From contig NC_079879.1 of the NCBI RefSeq assembly GCF_029227915.1, positions 16,304,001-16,368,000 on the forward strand: 64,000 nucleotides of DNA. Reading direction: 5' to 3'. This stretch comes from Hydractinia symbiolongicarpus. Its lineage: Eukaryota > Cnidaria > Hydrozoa > Anthoathecata > Hydractiniidae. The first letter of the stretch is position 1, and the number at the start of each line of letters is the position of its first letter. The position numbers and the translations under genes were made by a program. Shown in pieces: positions 21,201 through 26,530 of the stretch. The notes under the pieces were generated by a model that ran no database searches, had not been told where the DNA came from, and saw nothing but the letters and a program-made list of their open reading frames with translations.

Positions 21201-23104
21201 GTGGAAATTCATTTATATCTCTAAAGATTTATGTAAAGAAAAGAAATCAACACAAAAATAGTATTTTGGTGTAGAAGAGAAGTATACCGTATTTTCCGGT
21301 ATATAACCCGCACATCGTATAACCCGCAGCTCAGCTTTTTTAGGGAGTTATAAACTAGATGCTCTCAGATGGTCCGCACCTTCATATAACCCGCATAAAA
21401 TTTTAATCAATGTGTTTTACTTACCCGCACCTTTGCATAACCCGCATTGTGTTAAGAAAAAATTCAGCATATTTTTACTTACCCTAATCATTTTATAAAC
21501 ATGTGCGTGCGTTCTGTTTTCTTTCATGCAAGGAACCGAGTGTCTGAACTAGCGACTCTCTCAGTCTTAACTTCCTTGTCTCTGATTGCCGAAATAATAA
21601 TGAATTAAAATTAATTTGACAAGTCGATCTTCTGCTAATGCCAACAATACTGAATCAGACAATCCGGGTTTTTTTTTTATTATTTGTAGACATTAGTTTC
21701 AGCCAATAATAATTCTTGCTTCCTGTGATTAAACAAACAAACAAAAAACAACACGCTATCAGGTTATAAACCTAAAGTAAAATATCTGTTTTTTTGGCAT
21801 AAAAATAAACCACATATTAGTTATCACTGATTCTCTGTAAAAGCGATGTATGGATCGTTCTTTTTTAATGTTTATAGAATTTTGTTATCCATTTATATCT
21901 CAGCAATCACAGTGTGCATGATAAAATGAATGGTGGCAAGTGGGAGGAGATAGTTGCATGTGTCTTATTAAATGTATTTTTTATTTATTTTTGATATTTT
22001 TAGTGGCCACCAGTTGCTCGAAGGTAGCGAAGATAAAAGAAGAAAATTATTATCTATATTATAATGCCCGTATACGTCTGTCTGTCTGTGTGTCACGAAA
22101 AATGGTAGCTTAGCTGCGCAATAGCGAGAAGCACGCAATGCGGTATAAAAAGGACGGGCGAACCTGTGGATTTTTCACGGGCTAACGACTAGTCTATACT
22201 TTAATTTTAACATTGTTTAATATTTTTAACAGGAATTAATAATAAGTCCTGGGGACTAGGTTGTGAAATACATGTCAACTAAACCTAAAAATGATACCTG
22301 CTATATTGCCCTATTACCAGACGCAAATCATTTCAATGTGCTCAATGTGATTGCAAAGATATAAATAGATTAGAATTACATTCAACACAAAAAAAATGAT
22401 CTCCAGAATTGTTTCAGAGGAAGCTTGTGATATTAGCACTGGCAAGCAATAGAAAGTTAAAGCAGTTGAAGTAAGATTACATAGATGTCGTATAGCGCAT
22501 GCAATTATATTAATGAACATATTTTATCCCGTTGGTACTATTTTCTTTATTGAATATATAAACTTTATATATCACAATAAATGACAGAAAATATAAAACT
22601 TATCACATAACCCGCACCACATTATAACCCGCACCAGCAGTGAAAGTCGTAAAAATCAACTTATAGCCCACAGGTTATATACCGGAAAATACGATATATG
22701 CTTGCCTGCATAATAAGCAATAAGCATAATAATCTAAGCATGCATAATAAAAATTTTTATCTATGAGTCCATATTTCTTATTGTGAATAATAGTTCATTT
22801 CTGATGAGAGATCTTACTTGACAGTCTGCATTGGGAGAAAGTCTGCAATGACATTACAGAAATTAATTCTTTCTCTCTTAGATAAGGATGCATCTTTCTT
22901 TCTAAAAGGATGATATATATGTGTAGCCTACTAACATTACTATAAAAAATTGCTTTATCTAGATTAAACTTTAACAAACCTGGACAATGCCCCTGGGCTT
23001 TCTGCGACATCACTTGATGATGGCTGATGGCCAAGAGCCTGAGTAGATTCTTGAAGATAGTGACTTCTTAGAGCTTCAAAGGCTTTGACAATTTTATCAG
23101 CCAT
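14..23104 (-). CDS. HTT: Huntingtin, N-terminal ~1414 codons (20 exons, continues beyond left edge)
   Basis: Huntingtin is a very large HEAT-repeat scaffold that works with HAP40 in vesicle transport, autophagy and spindle orientation. I read 20 coding exons on the minus strand; GT/AG borders and codon phases agree at every junction. Coordinates: 22980-23104, 22818-22901, 21100-21220, 19210-19269, 17221-17300, 16897-17035, 16283-16424, 14965-15164, 14703-14877, 14343-14557, 13566-14268, 11638-11834, 10815-11017, 9092-9305, 3736-3999, 3350-3586, 1132-1656, 562-815, 384-468, 14-234. Diagnostic stretches include [15 protein letters not shown] (N17-like), [55 protein letters not shown] and [16 protein letters not shown], each matching human HTT as I know it. 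Exon 20 ends in a split codon at a GTAAGA donor, so the rest of the gene (about half of the family's ~3100 aa) lies outside. No polyQ or polyP is present. Assignment is firm; exact transcript ends are unknown. Confidence 0.96.
384..468 (-). CDS. HTT: HTT coding exon 19 (85 bp, aa 1313-1341)
   Basis: Short exon reading [20 protein letters not shown] to VSKER. It corresponds to the human [20 protein letters not shown] segment. The acceptor is AAATTAG and the donor CGG/GTATAA. It was recovered by phase between exons 18 and 20. Confidence 0.85.
562..815 (-). CDS. HTT: HTT coding exon 18 (254 bp, aa 1229-1313)
   Basis: Starts [20 protein letters not shown], matching human LLKTLFGTNLASQFDGL. It continues with a poorly conserved stretch to DSHSSTHDR. 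The acceptor is TGCCTTAG and the donor GTAG/GTATGT, leaving two bases. Confidence 0.92.
816..1131 (-). other. HTT intron 17, no feature seen
   Basis: A 316-bp AT-rich intron between exons 17 and 18. I see nothing in it beyond the splice sites. Confidence 0.7.
1132..1656 (-). CDS. HTT: HTT coding exon 17 (525 bp, aa 1054-1228)
   Basis: Begins [21 protein letters not shown] Ser/Thr/Pro-rich variable linker follows, then the conserved [40 protein letters not shown] and VQQ. Human has [20 protein letters not shown] and [20 protein letters not shown] here. The acceptor is TTTTTAG and the donor CAG/GTAAAT. Confidence 0.94.
1832..2559 (+). mobile_element. Helitron-like non-autonomous element in HTT intron 16
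   Basis: Starts TCTATATAATAATACGCC and ends CGACTAG, followed by T (2560). Upstream of the CTAG end is the remnant of the GTGGATTTTTCCA hairpin seen better in the copy at 19519. TC at the 5' end, CTAG at the 3' end, a 3' hairpin and insertion between A and T are Helitron hallmarks. No coding capacity is visible; two internal blocks resemble each other (ATATCTC...ACATGATC near 2200 and 2350). Confidence 0.6.
2562..3000 (+). mobile_element. Second Helitron-like 5' end abutting the first
   Basis: Two bases after the end of the previous copy a new TCTATAATAATACGCC start appears, followed by a GTCTGTCT microsatellite. The matching hairpin/CTAG end was not found, so the right boundary given here is arbitrary. 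Probably a head-to-tail truncated copy. Confidence 0.4.
3350..3586 (-). CDS. HTT: HTT coding exon 16 (237 bp, aa 975-1053)
   Basis: Reads [20 protein letters not shown] and later [20 protein letters not shown]. It corresponds to the human segment AGNLLAASAPKSL ... LLKVINICAHVLDDVAPG. The acceptor is TTCCAG and the donor AAG/GTAGTC. Conservation is moderate; phase 0 at both ends supports it. Confidence 0.9.
3736..3999 (-). CDS. HTT: HTT coding exon 15 (264 bp, aa 887-974)
   Basis: Starts [20 protein letters not shown], matching human [20 protein letters not shown], and ends [18 protein letters not shown], matching human LSSAWFPLDLSAHQDAL. The acceptor is CTTTAG and the donor AAG/GTATCT. It joins exon 14 with no missing residues despite the 5.1-kb intron. 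Confidence 0.94.
4950..4999. repeat. Perfect 18-bp inverted repeat (hairpin)
   Basis: CTAGTTTTCAACGAAATG at 4950-4967 is the exact reverse complement of 4982-4999, with a 14-nt loop (AAGTGGATCCCCTC). It lies inside the TTAA-flanked element. Confidence 0.85.
5030..5260. repeat. Degenerate AAGATCTTG-type repeat cluster
   Basis: Many imperfect, partly palindromic copies of AAGATCTTG/AAGATTCTT follow one another. Low-complexity sequence, no gene. Confidence 0.7.
6070..6189 (+). pseudogene. Truncated MADF-domain protein start
   Basis: ATG at 6070 opens [20 protein letters not shown] followed by [18 protein letters not shown]. The pattern hydrophobic-VRKYxxLYDKS-x-D-x-KDKN-x-x-AW matches the start of the MADF domain. 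The frame stops at TAG (6187-6189), shortly before the foldback MITE. A real MADF domain would need about 45 more residues. It is most likely the 5' piece of a Harbinger accessory gene. Confidence 0.6.
6213..6821. mobile_element. Foldback MITE, ~200-bp inverted arms
   Basis: GGGCTACTTAAGGCCAGTC at 6213 is mirrored by GACTGGCCTTAAGTAGCCC ending at 6821. Similarity of the arms extends inward about 200 bp, through GACGTCATATGCC and GCGGTTTTCCGC. No ORF of its own. A second copy is at 41928-43117. A target duplication could not be defined. Confidence 0.75.
7303..9091. other. Rest of HTT intron 14, no gene recognised
   Basis: AT-rich. Short open frames at 7571-7685 (plus, Lys/Arg-rich) and 7800-7961 (minus) resemble nothing I know and have no supporting context. 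Confidence 0.5.
9092..9305 (-). CDS. HTT: HTT coding exon 14 (214 bp, aa 815-886)
   Basis: Reads [20 protein letters not shown] and ends [26 protein letters not shown] (gap added). The human counterpart is [20 protein letters not shown]. This exon is poorly conserved outside NLSxVI, but the acceptor TTTTCAG, the donor AAT/GTATGT and the phases fit both neighbours. Confidence 0.88.
9306..10814. other. HTT intron 13, no feature seen
   Basis: AT-rich intron of 1509 bp with no element ends or coding sequence that I can support. Confidence 0.6.
10815..11017 (-). CDS. HTT: HTT coding exon 13 (203 bp, aa 748-815)
   Basis: Reads [20 protein letters not shown], then [20 protein letters not shown]. 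The human counterpart is [20 protein letters not shown] ... LLGDEDPRVRH. The acceptor is TTGCAG and the donor CAA/GTAAAT, leaving two bases. Confidence 0.94.
11018..11637. other. HTT intron 12, no feature seen
   Basis: AT-rich intron of 620 bp without recognisable features. Confidence 0.6.
11638..11834 (-). CDS. HTT: HTT coding exon 12 (197 bp, aa 682-747)
   Basis: Reads [20 protein letters not shown], then [18 protein letters not shown] and ANTSYWLVK. The human counterpart is [20 protein letters not shown] ... NSSYWLVR. The acceptor is TTCTAG and the donor AAG/GTAAGC. Confidence 0.94.
11901..13272 (+). mobile_element. MITE copy 1 with TACCGTATTTTCC ends (HTT intron 11)
   Basis: Ends are TACCGTATTTTCC (11901) and GGAAAATATGGTA (13272). 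Subterminal regions are packed with GCGGGTTATA motifs in varied spacing. The core includes a block near 12900-12950 (AGACTGAGAGAGTCGCTAG) that recurs on the opposite strand in the copy at 21285-22696. No transposase. The superfamily is unclear: ends of this general type occur in several animal MITE families. Confidence 0.75.
13566..14268 (-). CDS. HTT: HTT coding exon 11 (703 bp, aa 448-681)
   Basis: This large exon starts [20 protein letters not shown], passes an acidic EEEEDD run, and then re-enters the conserved HEAT region: [40 protein letters not shown] and [20 protein letters not shown]. These match human LVHCVRLLSASFLLTGGKN, VRVSVKALALSCVGAAVAL and [20 protein letters not shown]. Human splits this span into several exons, so introns were lost here or gained in vertebrates. 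The donor is ACACTG/GTAATT. Confidence 0.94.
14343..14557 (-). CDS. HTT: HTT coding exon 10 (215 bp, aa 376-447), disordered Ser-rich
   Basis: Begins [20 protein letters not shown] and continues through a Ser/Glu-rich, low-complexity stretch to PEIPALK. It corresponds in position to the proteolysis-prone disordered region of human HTT (roughly 400-660), but individual residues do not align. I see no clear caspase-6 IVLD-type site. The acceptor is TTTTAG and the donor AAG/GTAACT. Confidence 0.9.
14703..14877 (-). CDS. HTT: HTT coding exon 9 (175 bp, aa 318-375)
   Basis: Reads [20 protein letters not shown], then [20 protein letters not shown] and GQLATLTG. It aligns with human [20 protein letters not shown]. 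The acceptor is ACTCTAG; the best donor is GGTG/GTAAGA, which leaves one base that joins exon 10 in frame. Confidence 0.92.
14965..15164 (-). CDS. HTT: HTT coding exon 8 (200 bp, aa 251-317)
   Basis: Reads [20 protein letters not shown], then a conserved [10 protein letters not shown] (human LKGSFGVTRK). The acceptor is TTGAAAG and the donor ACAG/GTATAC. It is 21 bp longer than human exon 8 (179 bp), which adds seven codons without a phase change. Confidence 0.93.
15492..15529. repeat. Perfect 16-bp hairpin in HTT intron 7
   Basis: TTTAATCTGTGTCTTA (15492-15507) pairs exactly with TAAGACACAGATTAAA (15514-15529) around a 6-nt loop. The rest of the intron (15165-16282) shows nothing else recognisable. 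Confidence 0.9.
16283..16424 (-). CDS. HTT: HTT coding exon 7 (142 bp, aa 204-250)
   Basis: Reads [20 protein letters not shown], then [14 protein letters not shown] and [11 protein letters not shown], aligning with human [20 protein letters not shown]. The acceptor is TTCTTAG and the donor CTTG/GTTAGT, leaving one base. Length equals human exon 7. Confidence 0.95.
16425..16896. other. HTT intron 6, no feature seen
   Basis: 472 bp without recognisable features. Confidence 0.6.
16897..17035 (-). CDS. HTT: HTT coding exon 6 (139 bp, aa 157-203)
   Basis: Reads [30 protein letters not shown] and onward to LDIK (quoted with a gap), aligning with human [20 protein letters not shown]. The acceptor is TTTCAG and the donor AAG/GTAAAT. 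Length equals human exon 6. Confidence 0.95.
17221..17300 (-). CDS. HTT: HTT coding exon 5 (80 bp, aa 131-157)
   Basis: Reads [20 protein letters not shown] to HKC, aligning with human [20 protein letters not shown]. The acceptor is TTTTACAG and the donor TGCAG/GTTCGT, leaving two bases. Length equals human exon 5. Confidence 0.95.
17643..19005. mobile_element. Foldback element with minisatellite core (HTT intron 4)
   Basis: ATATGTGATGC (17643) with GGAAAATCGAC inward is mirrored by GATTTTCC and GCATCACATAT (ending 19005). Inside each end lie runs of AAAATACG/CGTATTTT palindromes (17690-17900 and 18715-18965). The centre is a tandem repeat. No ORF is present, so this looks like a foldback-type non-autonomous element. 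Confidence 0.65.
17960..18640. repeat. ~60-bp minisatellite, about 11 units
   Basis: Repeated blocks of the form AAAATGACGAGAAAACGTCC followed by CTGCGAAGCTTCAAAGTTGC and CGTATTTCATTCT. Units vary by substitutions and small indels. The array is centred between the inverted AT-rich arms of the foldback element. Confidence 0.85.
19210..19269 (-). CDS. HTT: HTT coding exon 4 (60 bp, aa 111-130)
   Basis: The 60-bp exon reads [20 protein letters not shown], aligning residue for residue with human [20 protein letters not shown]. The acceptor is CTGTTTAG and the donor AAAAAAG/GTAGGG. Both ends are in phase 0, as in human. Confidence 0.95.
19519..19642 (+). mobile_element. Short Helitron-like element (HTT intron 3)
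   Basis: Starts TCTATAATAATAGCTG and ends GACTAG followed by T. The hairpin CCCGTGGATTTTTCCACGAG lies about 8 nt before the CTAG end. 124 bp; the clearest example of the family that also occurs at 1832 and 22053. Confidence 0.65.
20697..20915. repeat. Imperfect ~63-bp direct repeat in HTT intron 3
   Basis: The block CATGAAGTAAATCACA...GTGGGGTT...ACATGAA(T/A)TGCTTGACA occurs at about 20697-20760 and again at 20852-20915. The remainder of 19643-21099 shows nothing recognisable apart from a short TA run near 20660. Confidence 0.7.
21100..21220 (-). CDS. HTT: HTT coding exon 3 (121 bp, aa 70-110)
   Basis: Reads [20 protein letters not shown] and onward to INRIMK, aligning with human LLGIAMELFLLCSDDAESD. 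The donor is AAG/GTGAAA and the acceptor CTTTAG. It encodes the first N-terminal HEAT helices. Length equals human exon 3. A longer open frame runs past the donor into the intron and should be ignored. Confidence 0.95.
21285..22696 (-). mobile_element. MITE copy 2, inverted relative to copy 1 (HTT intron 2)
   Basis: Ends TACCGTATTTTCCGG (21285) and CCGGAAAATACGATA (22696) enclose repeated ATAACCCGCAC motifs. The core at 21535-21595 (CTAGCGACTCTCTCAGTCTT) is the reverse complement of the core of the copy at 11901-13272. It is disrupted by a Helitron-like insert at 22053-22192. Confidence 0.75.
22053..22192 (+). mobile_element. Helitron-like element nested in MITE copy 2
   Basis: TCTATATTATAATGCCCG start, GTCTGTCTGT run, GTGGATTTTTCACGGGCTAA hairpin, and GACTAG end followed by T. 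140 bp. Confidence 0.6.
22818..22901 (-). CDS. HTT: HTT coding exon 2 (84 bp, aa 42-70)
   Basis: The acceptor TTTTAG precedes AAAGAAAGATG and the donor is CAA/GTAAGA. The exon reads [21 protein letters not shown] and onward to QTV-AA, aligning with human KKDRVNHCLTICENIV. Length is exactly 84 bp, the same as human exon 2. It was found by phase: exon 1 leaves two bases and exon 3 needs one. Confidence 0.93.
22980..23104 (-). CDS. HTT: HTT coding exon 1 (aa 1-42), N17-like helix, no polyQ
   Basis: The ATG at 23104-23102 opens [17 protein letters not shown], an amphipathic helix aligning with the human N17 (MATLEKLMKAFESLKSF). In human the polyQ and polyP tracts follow directly. Here the sequence continues with a Ser/Gln/His-rich stretch that has no run of more than one Q. 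The donor is CAG/GTTTGT and leaves two bases of a split codon. I chose this ATG because it starts the N17 homology; the only upstream ATG closes after four codons. Confidence 0.95.
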
Positions 23105-23110
23105 TATTAT

Positions 23111-23132
23111 TTAATCGTTTTCCATTTCTAAC
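23111..23132 (-). promoter_or_regulatory. HTT: HTT 5' leader with splice acceptor and 4-codon uORF
   Basis: Upstream of the HTT start, the minus strand shows a T-rich tract and TTTTTTAG with the acceptor cut after 23133, leaving only 28 nt of leader. This could be the end of a 5' UTR intron or a spliced-leader trans-splice site; hydrozoans are known to use SL trans-splicing. Within the leader lies ATG GAA AAC GAT TAA (23125-23111), a four-codon uORF (MEND) ending 6 nt before the main ATG. The acceptor and uORF are seen; their use is inference. Confidence 0.55.
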
Positions 23133-23389
23133 CTAAAAAATAAATAAAAATCAGACCTCTCAGGGCCACAAAAACGTGAATTCTATATTCATTTTTTAGG
23201 TGAAACATCTAAATCAATAGTCACTGTAAAATGAAAAATGATATTTTTTTCTGAAATGAAAATATCTTAAATTTCCAGAACACAATACATCATTTATTAA
23301 ACTCACATGAGGAATTTTAAAATTGAGTTTCATGTTTGCTCTATGACAAACTTTTTTGGTGTGCTGAGAACTTTTGCCAGACTAAAATG

Positions 23390-23800
23390 CCACCATAGTT
23401 AGTTTGTTAATTATAATACCAAAAAGGTTGCCATAGTTCGCTTGAAAACTGTCAAAACAGGTCCATAGCAGGTTAATACAATGCCTTAGTTTACTTAAAG
23501 ACTGTCAAAACAGTACCATAGAAGGTTAATACAGCGTTGTATGTTTCCTGAAAACAGGTCCATAGAAGATTGATAGGACGACATATTTCACTTTAAAACT
23601 GTCAATGTGGGACTGTAGAAGGTAATACAGCAACTATAGTTTGCTTGAAAACTTTCCATATGGGACTGTAGAAGGCTGAAACGGTGTTGTAGATTGCTTA
23701 AAAATTATCAAAACAGTACTGTAGTAGGTAGATATGGCGCCTTTGTTTGCTAGAAAAATGTCAAAACGAGACTGTGTAAAGCTAAAACAAATATTATATT
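23390..23800. repeat. Degenerate ~60-bp minisatellite upstream of HTT
   Basis: About seven diverged units built from TAGTTTGCTTGAAAACTGTC, AAAACAG-T-CCATAGAAGG and TTAATACAGCG. It lies 0.3-0.7 kb upstream of the HTT start codon. The rest of 23133-24000 shows no gene or promoter element I can support. Confidence 0.7.
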
Positions 23801-24006
23801 TTTTTGCTGTTGTAATACGCATGGGTGAGAAAAATGTTGTAAATCTTATTCTGGTACATCATATTTGTTGGTATTCTTATATTAATTTTTAGAATTCTGT
23901 CTCTTTTTTCCTCTCTAGAGAAAATTATAATGAAGTTAGTTTTCATATTCTTTATTTTAATGGCAAGCTGCTTTACCACCCTCATTCACCACCTTCATTC
24001 TCTAGA

Positions 24007-24051
24007 TGTGCATATTTCACATGGCTAGCCTCACAAATATTGTGGGATATA
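24007..24051 (-). mobile_element. SINE fragment, tail-side half (split copy)
   Basis: GTGCATATTTCACATGGCTA and GCCTCACAAATATTGTGGGA match the left part of the full SINE at 53603-54000. The match stops at GGGATATA and resumes at 25163, so the copy is interrupted. Confidence 0.6.
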
Positions 24052-25162
24052 AGACAGGTCACAAGACAGGTCGATGCGTTCGCAGTAAGGCTGGCCCATC
24101 TATTGACAGGTCTGGACAAACTTTGGAAAAATGTATGCAAATTCGTCTTAAGTTGGTACAGGCCTAACTATTGAGGAAGGAATTATCCTTTTTTAAAAAC
24201 CTTGTCATTGGAAGGGACAAACTCAACTGTACACAAAGAACTCTTGCAATTTTACAAAATGTGTCATAATATGGGACAGGCCTTACTATTGACAAACAAT
24301 TCCCATGCCTTTGAACCCTAAAAGCTTTAAAGACTCCAGAATTGCCTTTGTGGACCACTTCTGAAAATAATTGAAAGGGTGTATTGCTCGAAACTGGTGA
24401 GACTCATCACATAAAATATAACACATATTTCTTTTATTCATGGTCATAAGTCTCTTTTTCTTAAATATAAACAAGGGCCGTCTCAGCCAAAGAGATTCTA
24501 CCTCTCAAATTACGTAATAGGTTAAGTTGCAATAATTCCATCAATGATTATCTTGAAAAGTAGCTAAACATAAATAGCTTTAATCTCAGCTAGCTATATA
24601 CAACAATATGCCAGAAAAAGTTGCAGCAGTTCAGTTTTTTCACTTTATTGGAGTTGGTTTACGTTAATACAAGGTCTTGATGTGTGCAAAGACCTTTTAA
24701 CGCCACTGTGTCAAAAGATGGTCCGTCCCATCTTTAGTGTTCTAAGTTGGGTCAGAATAGTGTCTTTGCAACCAGCCATGTTTTGAATTAAATGACCTTC
24801 TACGTATTATTATTTAGTACTTATTATGTAATACCTATATTCAATAAAACATAAACGGAACCTACATAGTTCCAATATATAGTATTTGTAATTTTTAGAA
24901 GGAAAAAAATTGCAAAAATCGGCAGAGTAAAAATGTAAACCCATATATATTATAGCTCAACAAACAAAATTACGAGTATGAGGTGATACACAAAGTTGAA
25001 GCCTATTTCAGACCTGTGTGAACCAAACAAACTGCAAAAAAACATTTCATTTCAGGTCGTTGTAGATGGTTTTTAGGTCGTTGTAGATCGTTGTAGGTCG
25101 TTGTAGATCGTTGTAGGCTGTTGTAGATCATTGTAGGTGGTTCCACAGTTTAGTAAGTATGA
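24052..25162. other. 1.1-kb insertion splitting a SINE
   Basis: This segment separates two halves of a SINE that are contiguous in the copy at 53603-54000. No terminal inverted repeat is evident. It ends with a TCGTTGTAGA minisatellite (25055-25142). No coding sequence was recognised. Confidence 0.5.
25055..25142. repeat. GGTCGTTGTA / GATCGTTGTA minisatellite
   Basis: About eight roughly 10-11-bp units in which AGGTCGTTGT and AGATCGTTGT alternate. Confidence 0.85.
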
Positions 25163-25310
25163 CCCTGTCTATCATTTCCAAAATGAGCCATAGCTTACAT
25201 GGGGAGTCGTAAAGTATTTAATGCACATTTTGAGCTATAAACAGACCCAATTAGGGTATGCGCTCTACCAGACAACTCCATGCAACACCCAGCAGCCCAC
25301 ACCAAGGCTG
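25163..25310 (-). mobile_element. SINE fragment, head-side half, tRNA head missing
   Basis: CCCTGTCTATCATTTCC, TATTTAATGCACATTTTGAG and CAGACCCAATTAGG match the body of the SINE at 53603-54000. Similarity ends near CAGCCCACACC, before the tRNA-like head. Confidence 0.65.
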
Positions 25311-26159
25311 TTTTGTAGCGGACCAAACGTTACAAAAAATAATTTGATATACCTTCTGAGTTAAAACAGGATATCTTAAGAACGAAATAATATTTTTATA
25401 TTCTGTAAAACGAATATTAATGTCAGATACATTGTCCATATTATTAGGACAATAAATTTTTTGAACACATGTCCAAAATCGGTAAATTTAGGCCAAAATA
25501 TCTAAAAATTTTCTAAAAAATTATCATTTAGATGAATTTTTTTCACAGAAATGAAGTTAAAGGGATCCCAAGGTACTTTTACAAGTTGGACTCATCTGAA
25601 AGATTTGCATGAGAAATGCTAAAAGATATATTTACTTTTTGTTAAAACTTCATGTAACTTCAGATATAGCTTTTTAAATATTTATTTTTCTTGTCGCTGG
25701 ACCACCATCTTGGTTATCTTCGACCTTCTTCTTCGTTAAAAATTTTCATTCTAGCTCCAGTCTTTTTTAGTGGCACGTGACCCTGTTACGTATTATTTCA
25801 GTAGTGCTTTCATTATTACCGACAGCATAGCCAGAACATATACCTTCGCGTGGCAAAGTGAAACGAAAGCTCTCTACGAACAATTATTTTTTTTAAAGAA
25901 AATTAAATTAATTCTGCATAAAGTTCTTTACGAAAGATTATTTTTAAAAAAAAAAATAGAAATAATTCTGCATCTGTTCTCACATAGCTGCATGTGCGGA
26001 TCCAGGGTTAGTCAGATAAGTCGCGTGACTAAGTGTAAATTTGACGAAAAATGTTAGCCAAGCGAAGATGTCGACGATCCAGGCGTTGCAAACGGAGGGC
26101 GTTAAAAATTGTAATTTTTTTACGGCGAAAAGCCATGGTTCACAGCCCTCTCCAATTCG

Positions 26160-26360
26160 CCTGTAGCGATGTTGACGTCAAAGTTGTGACGTCGCTACCA
26201 TATAGACTGAGAGGGTTGCAAATTATAGCTTACAGATTTTGACTGATTCATTTTGACTAATCAGTCACTCAGTCAGTCAAAAATCAAATAGCTATGGCCC
26301 GCAACCCTCCCCATCTCACCTAAGGGGCCTGTGACGTCAAAATCGTGACGTAATTTTCAC
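26160..26360. promoter_or_regulatory. Cluster of CRE-like TGACGT motifs upstream of OTU-like gene (copy 1)
   Basis: TTGACGTCA and TGTGACGTCGC near 26170-26195 recur as GTGACGTCA and CGTGACGTAA near 26330-26355. A palindromic CAGTCACTCAGTCAGTC run lies between. Their place just upstream of the predicted first exon suggests a promoter region; function is inferred. The same block is at 29852-30052. Confidence 0.35.
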
Positions 26361-26530
26361 ACTCTATGCGTAGTCCAACAATATGTGGCCCGCAGCCGGC
26401 GAAGGAAATTTAGGTTCCGTACTGCGTGGTTACTGATAACCTGTTAGGCTATAGTTTTAACTCCCATCCGTCAGGATTAGTCGAAGACTCACGCCTTTTG
26501 GCTTGGATTCTTTCCGTACTATTATTGATT

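Noticed and set aside
22801-22815. Hammerhead ribozyme core (CTGATGAG)
   Set aside because: No GAAA arm or pairing stems are positioned around it; it is simply HTT intron 2 beside the exon 2 donor.
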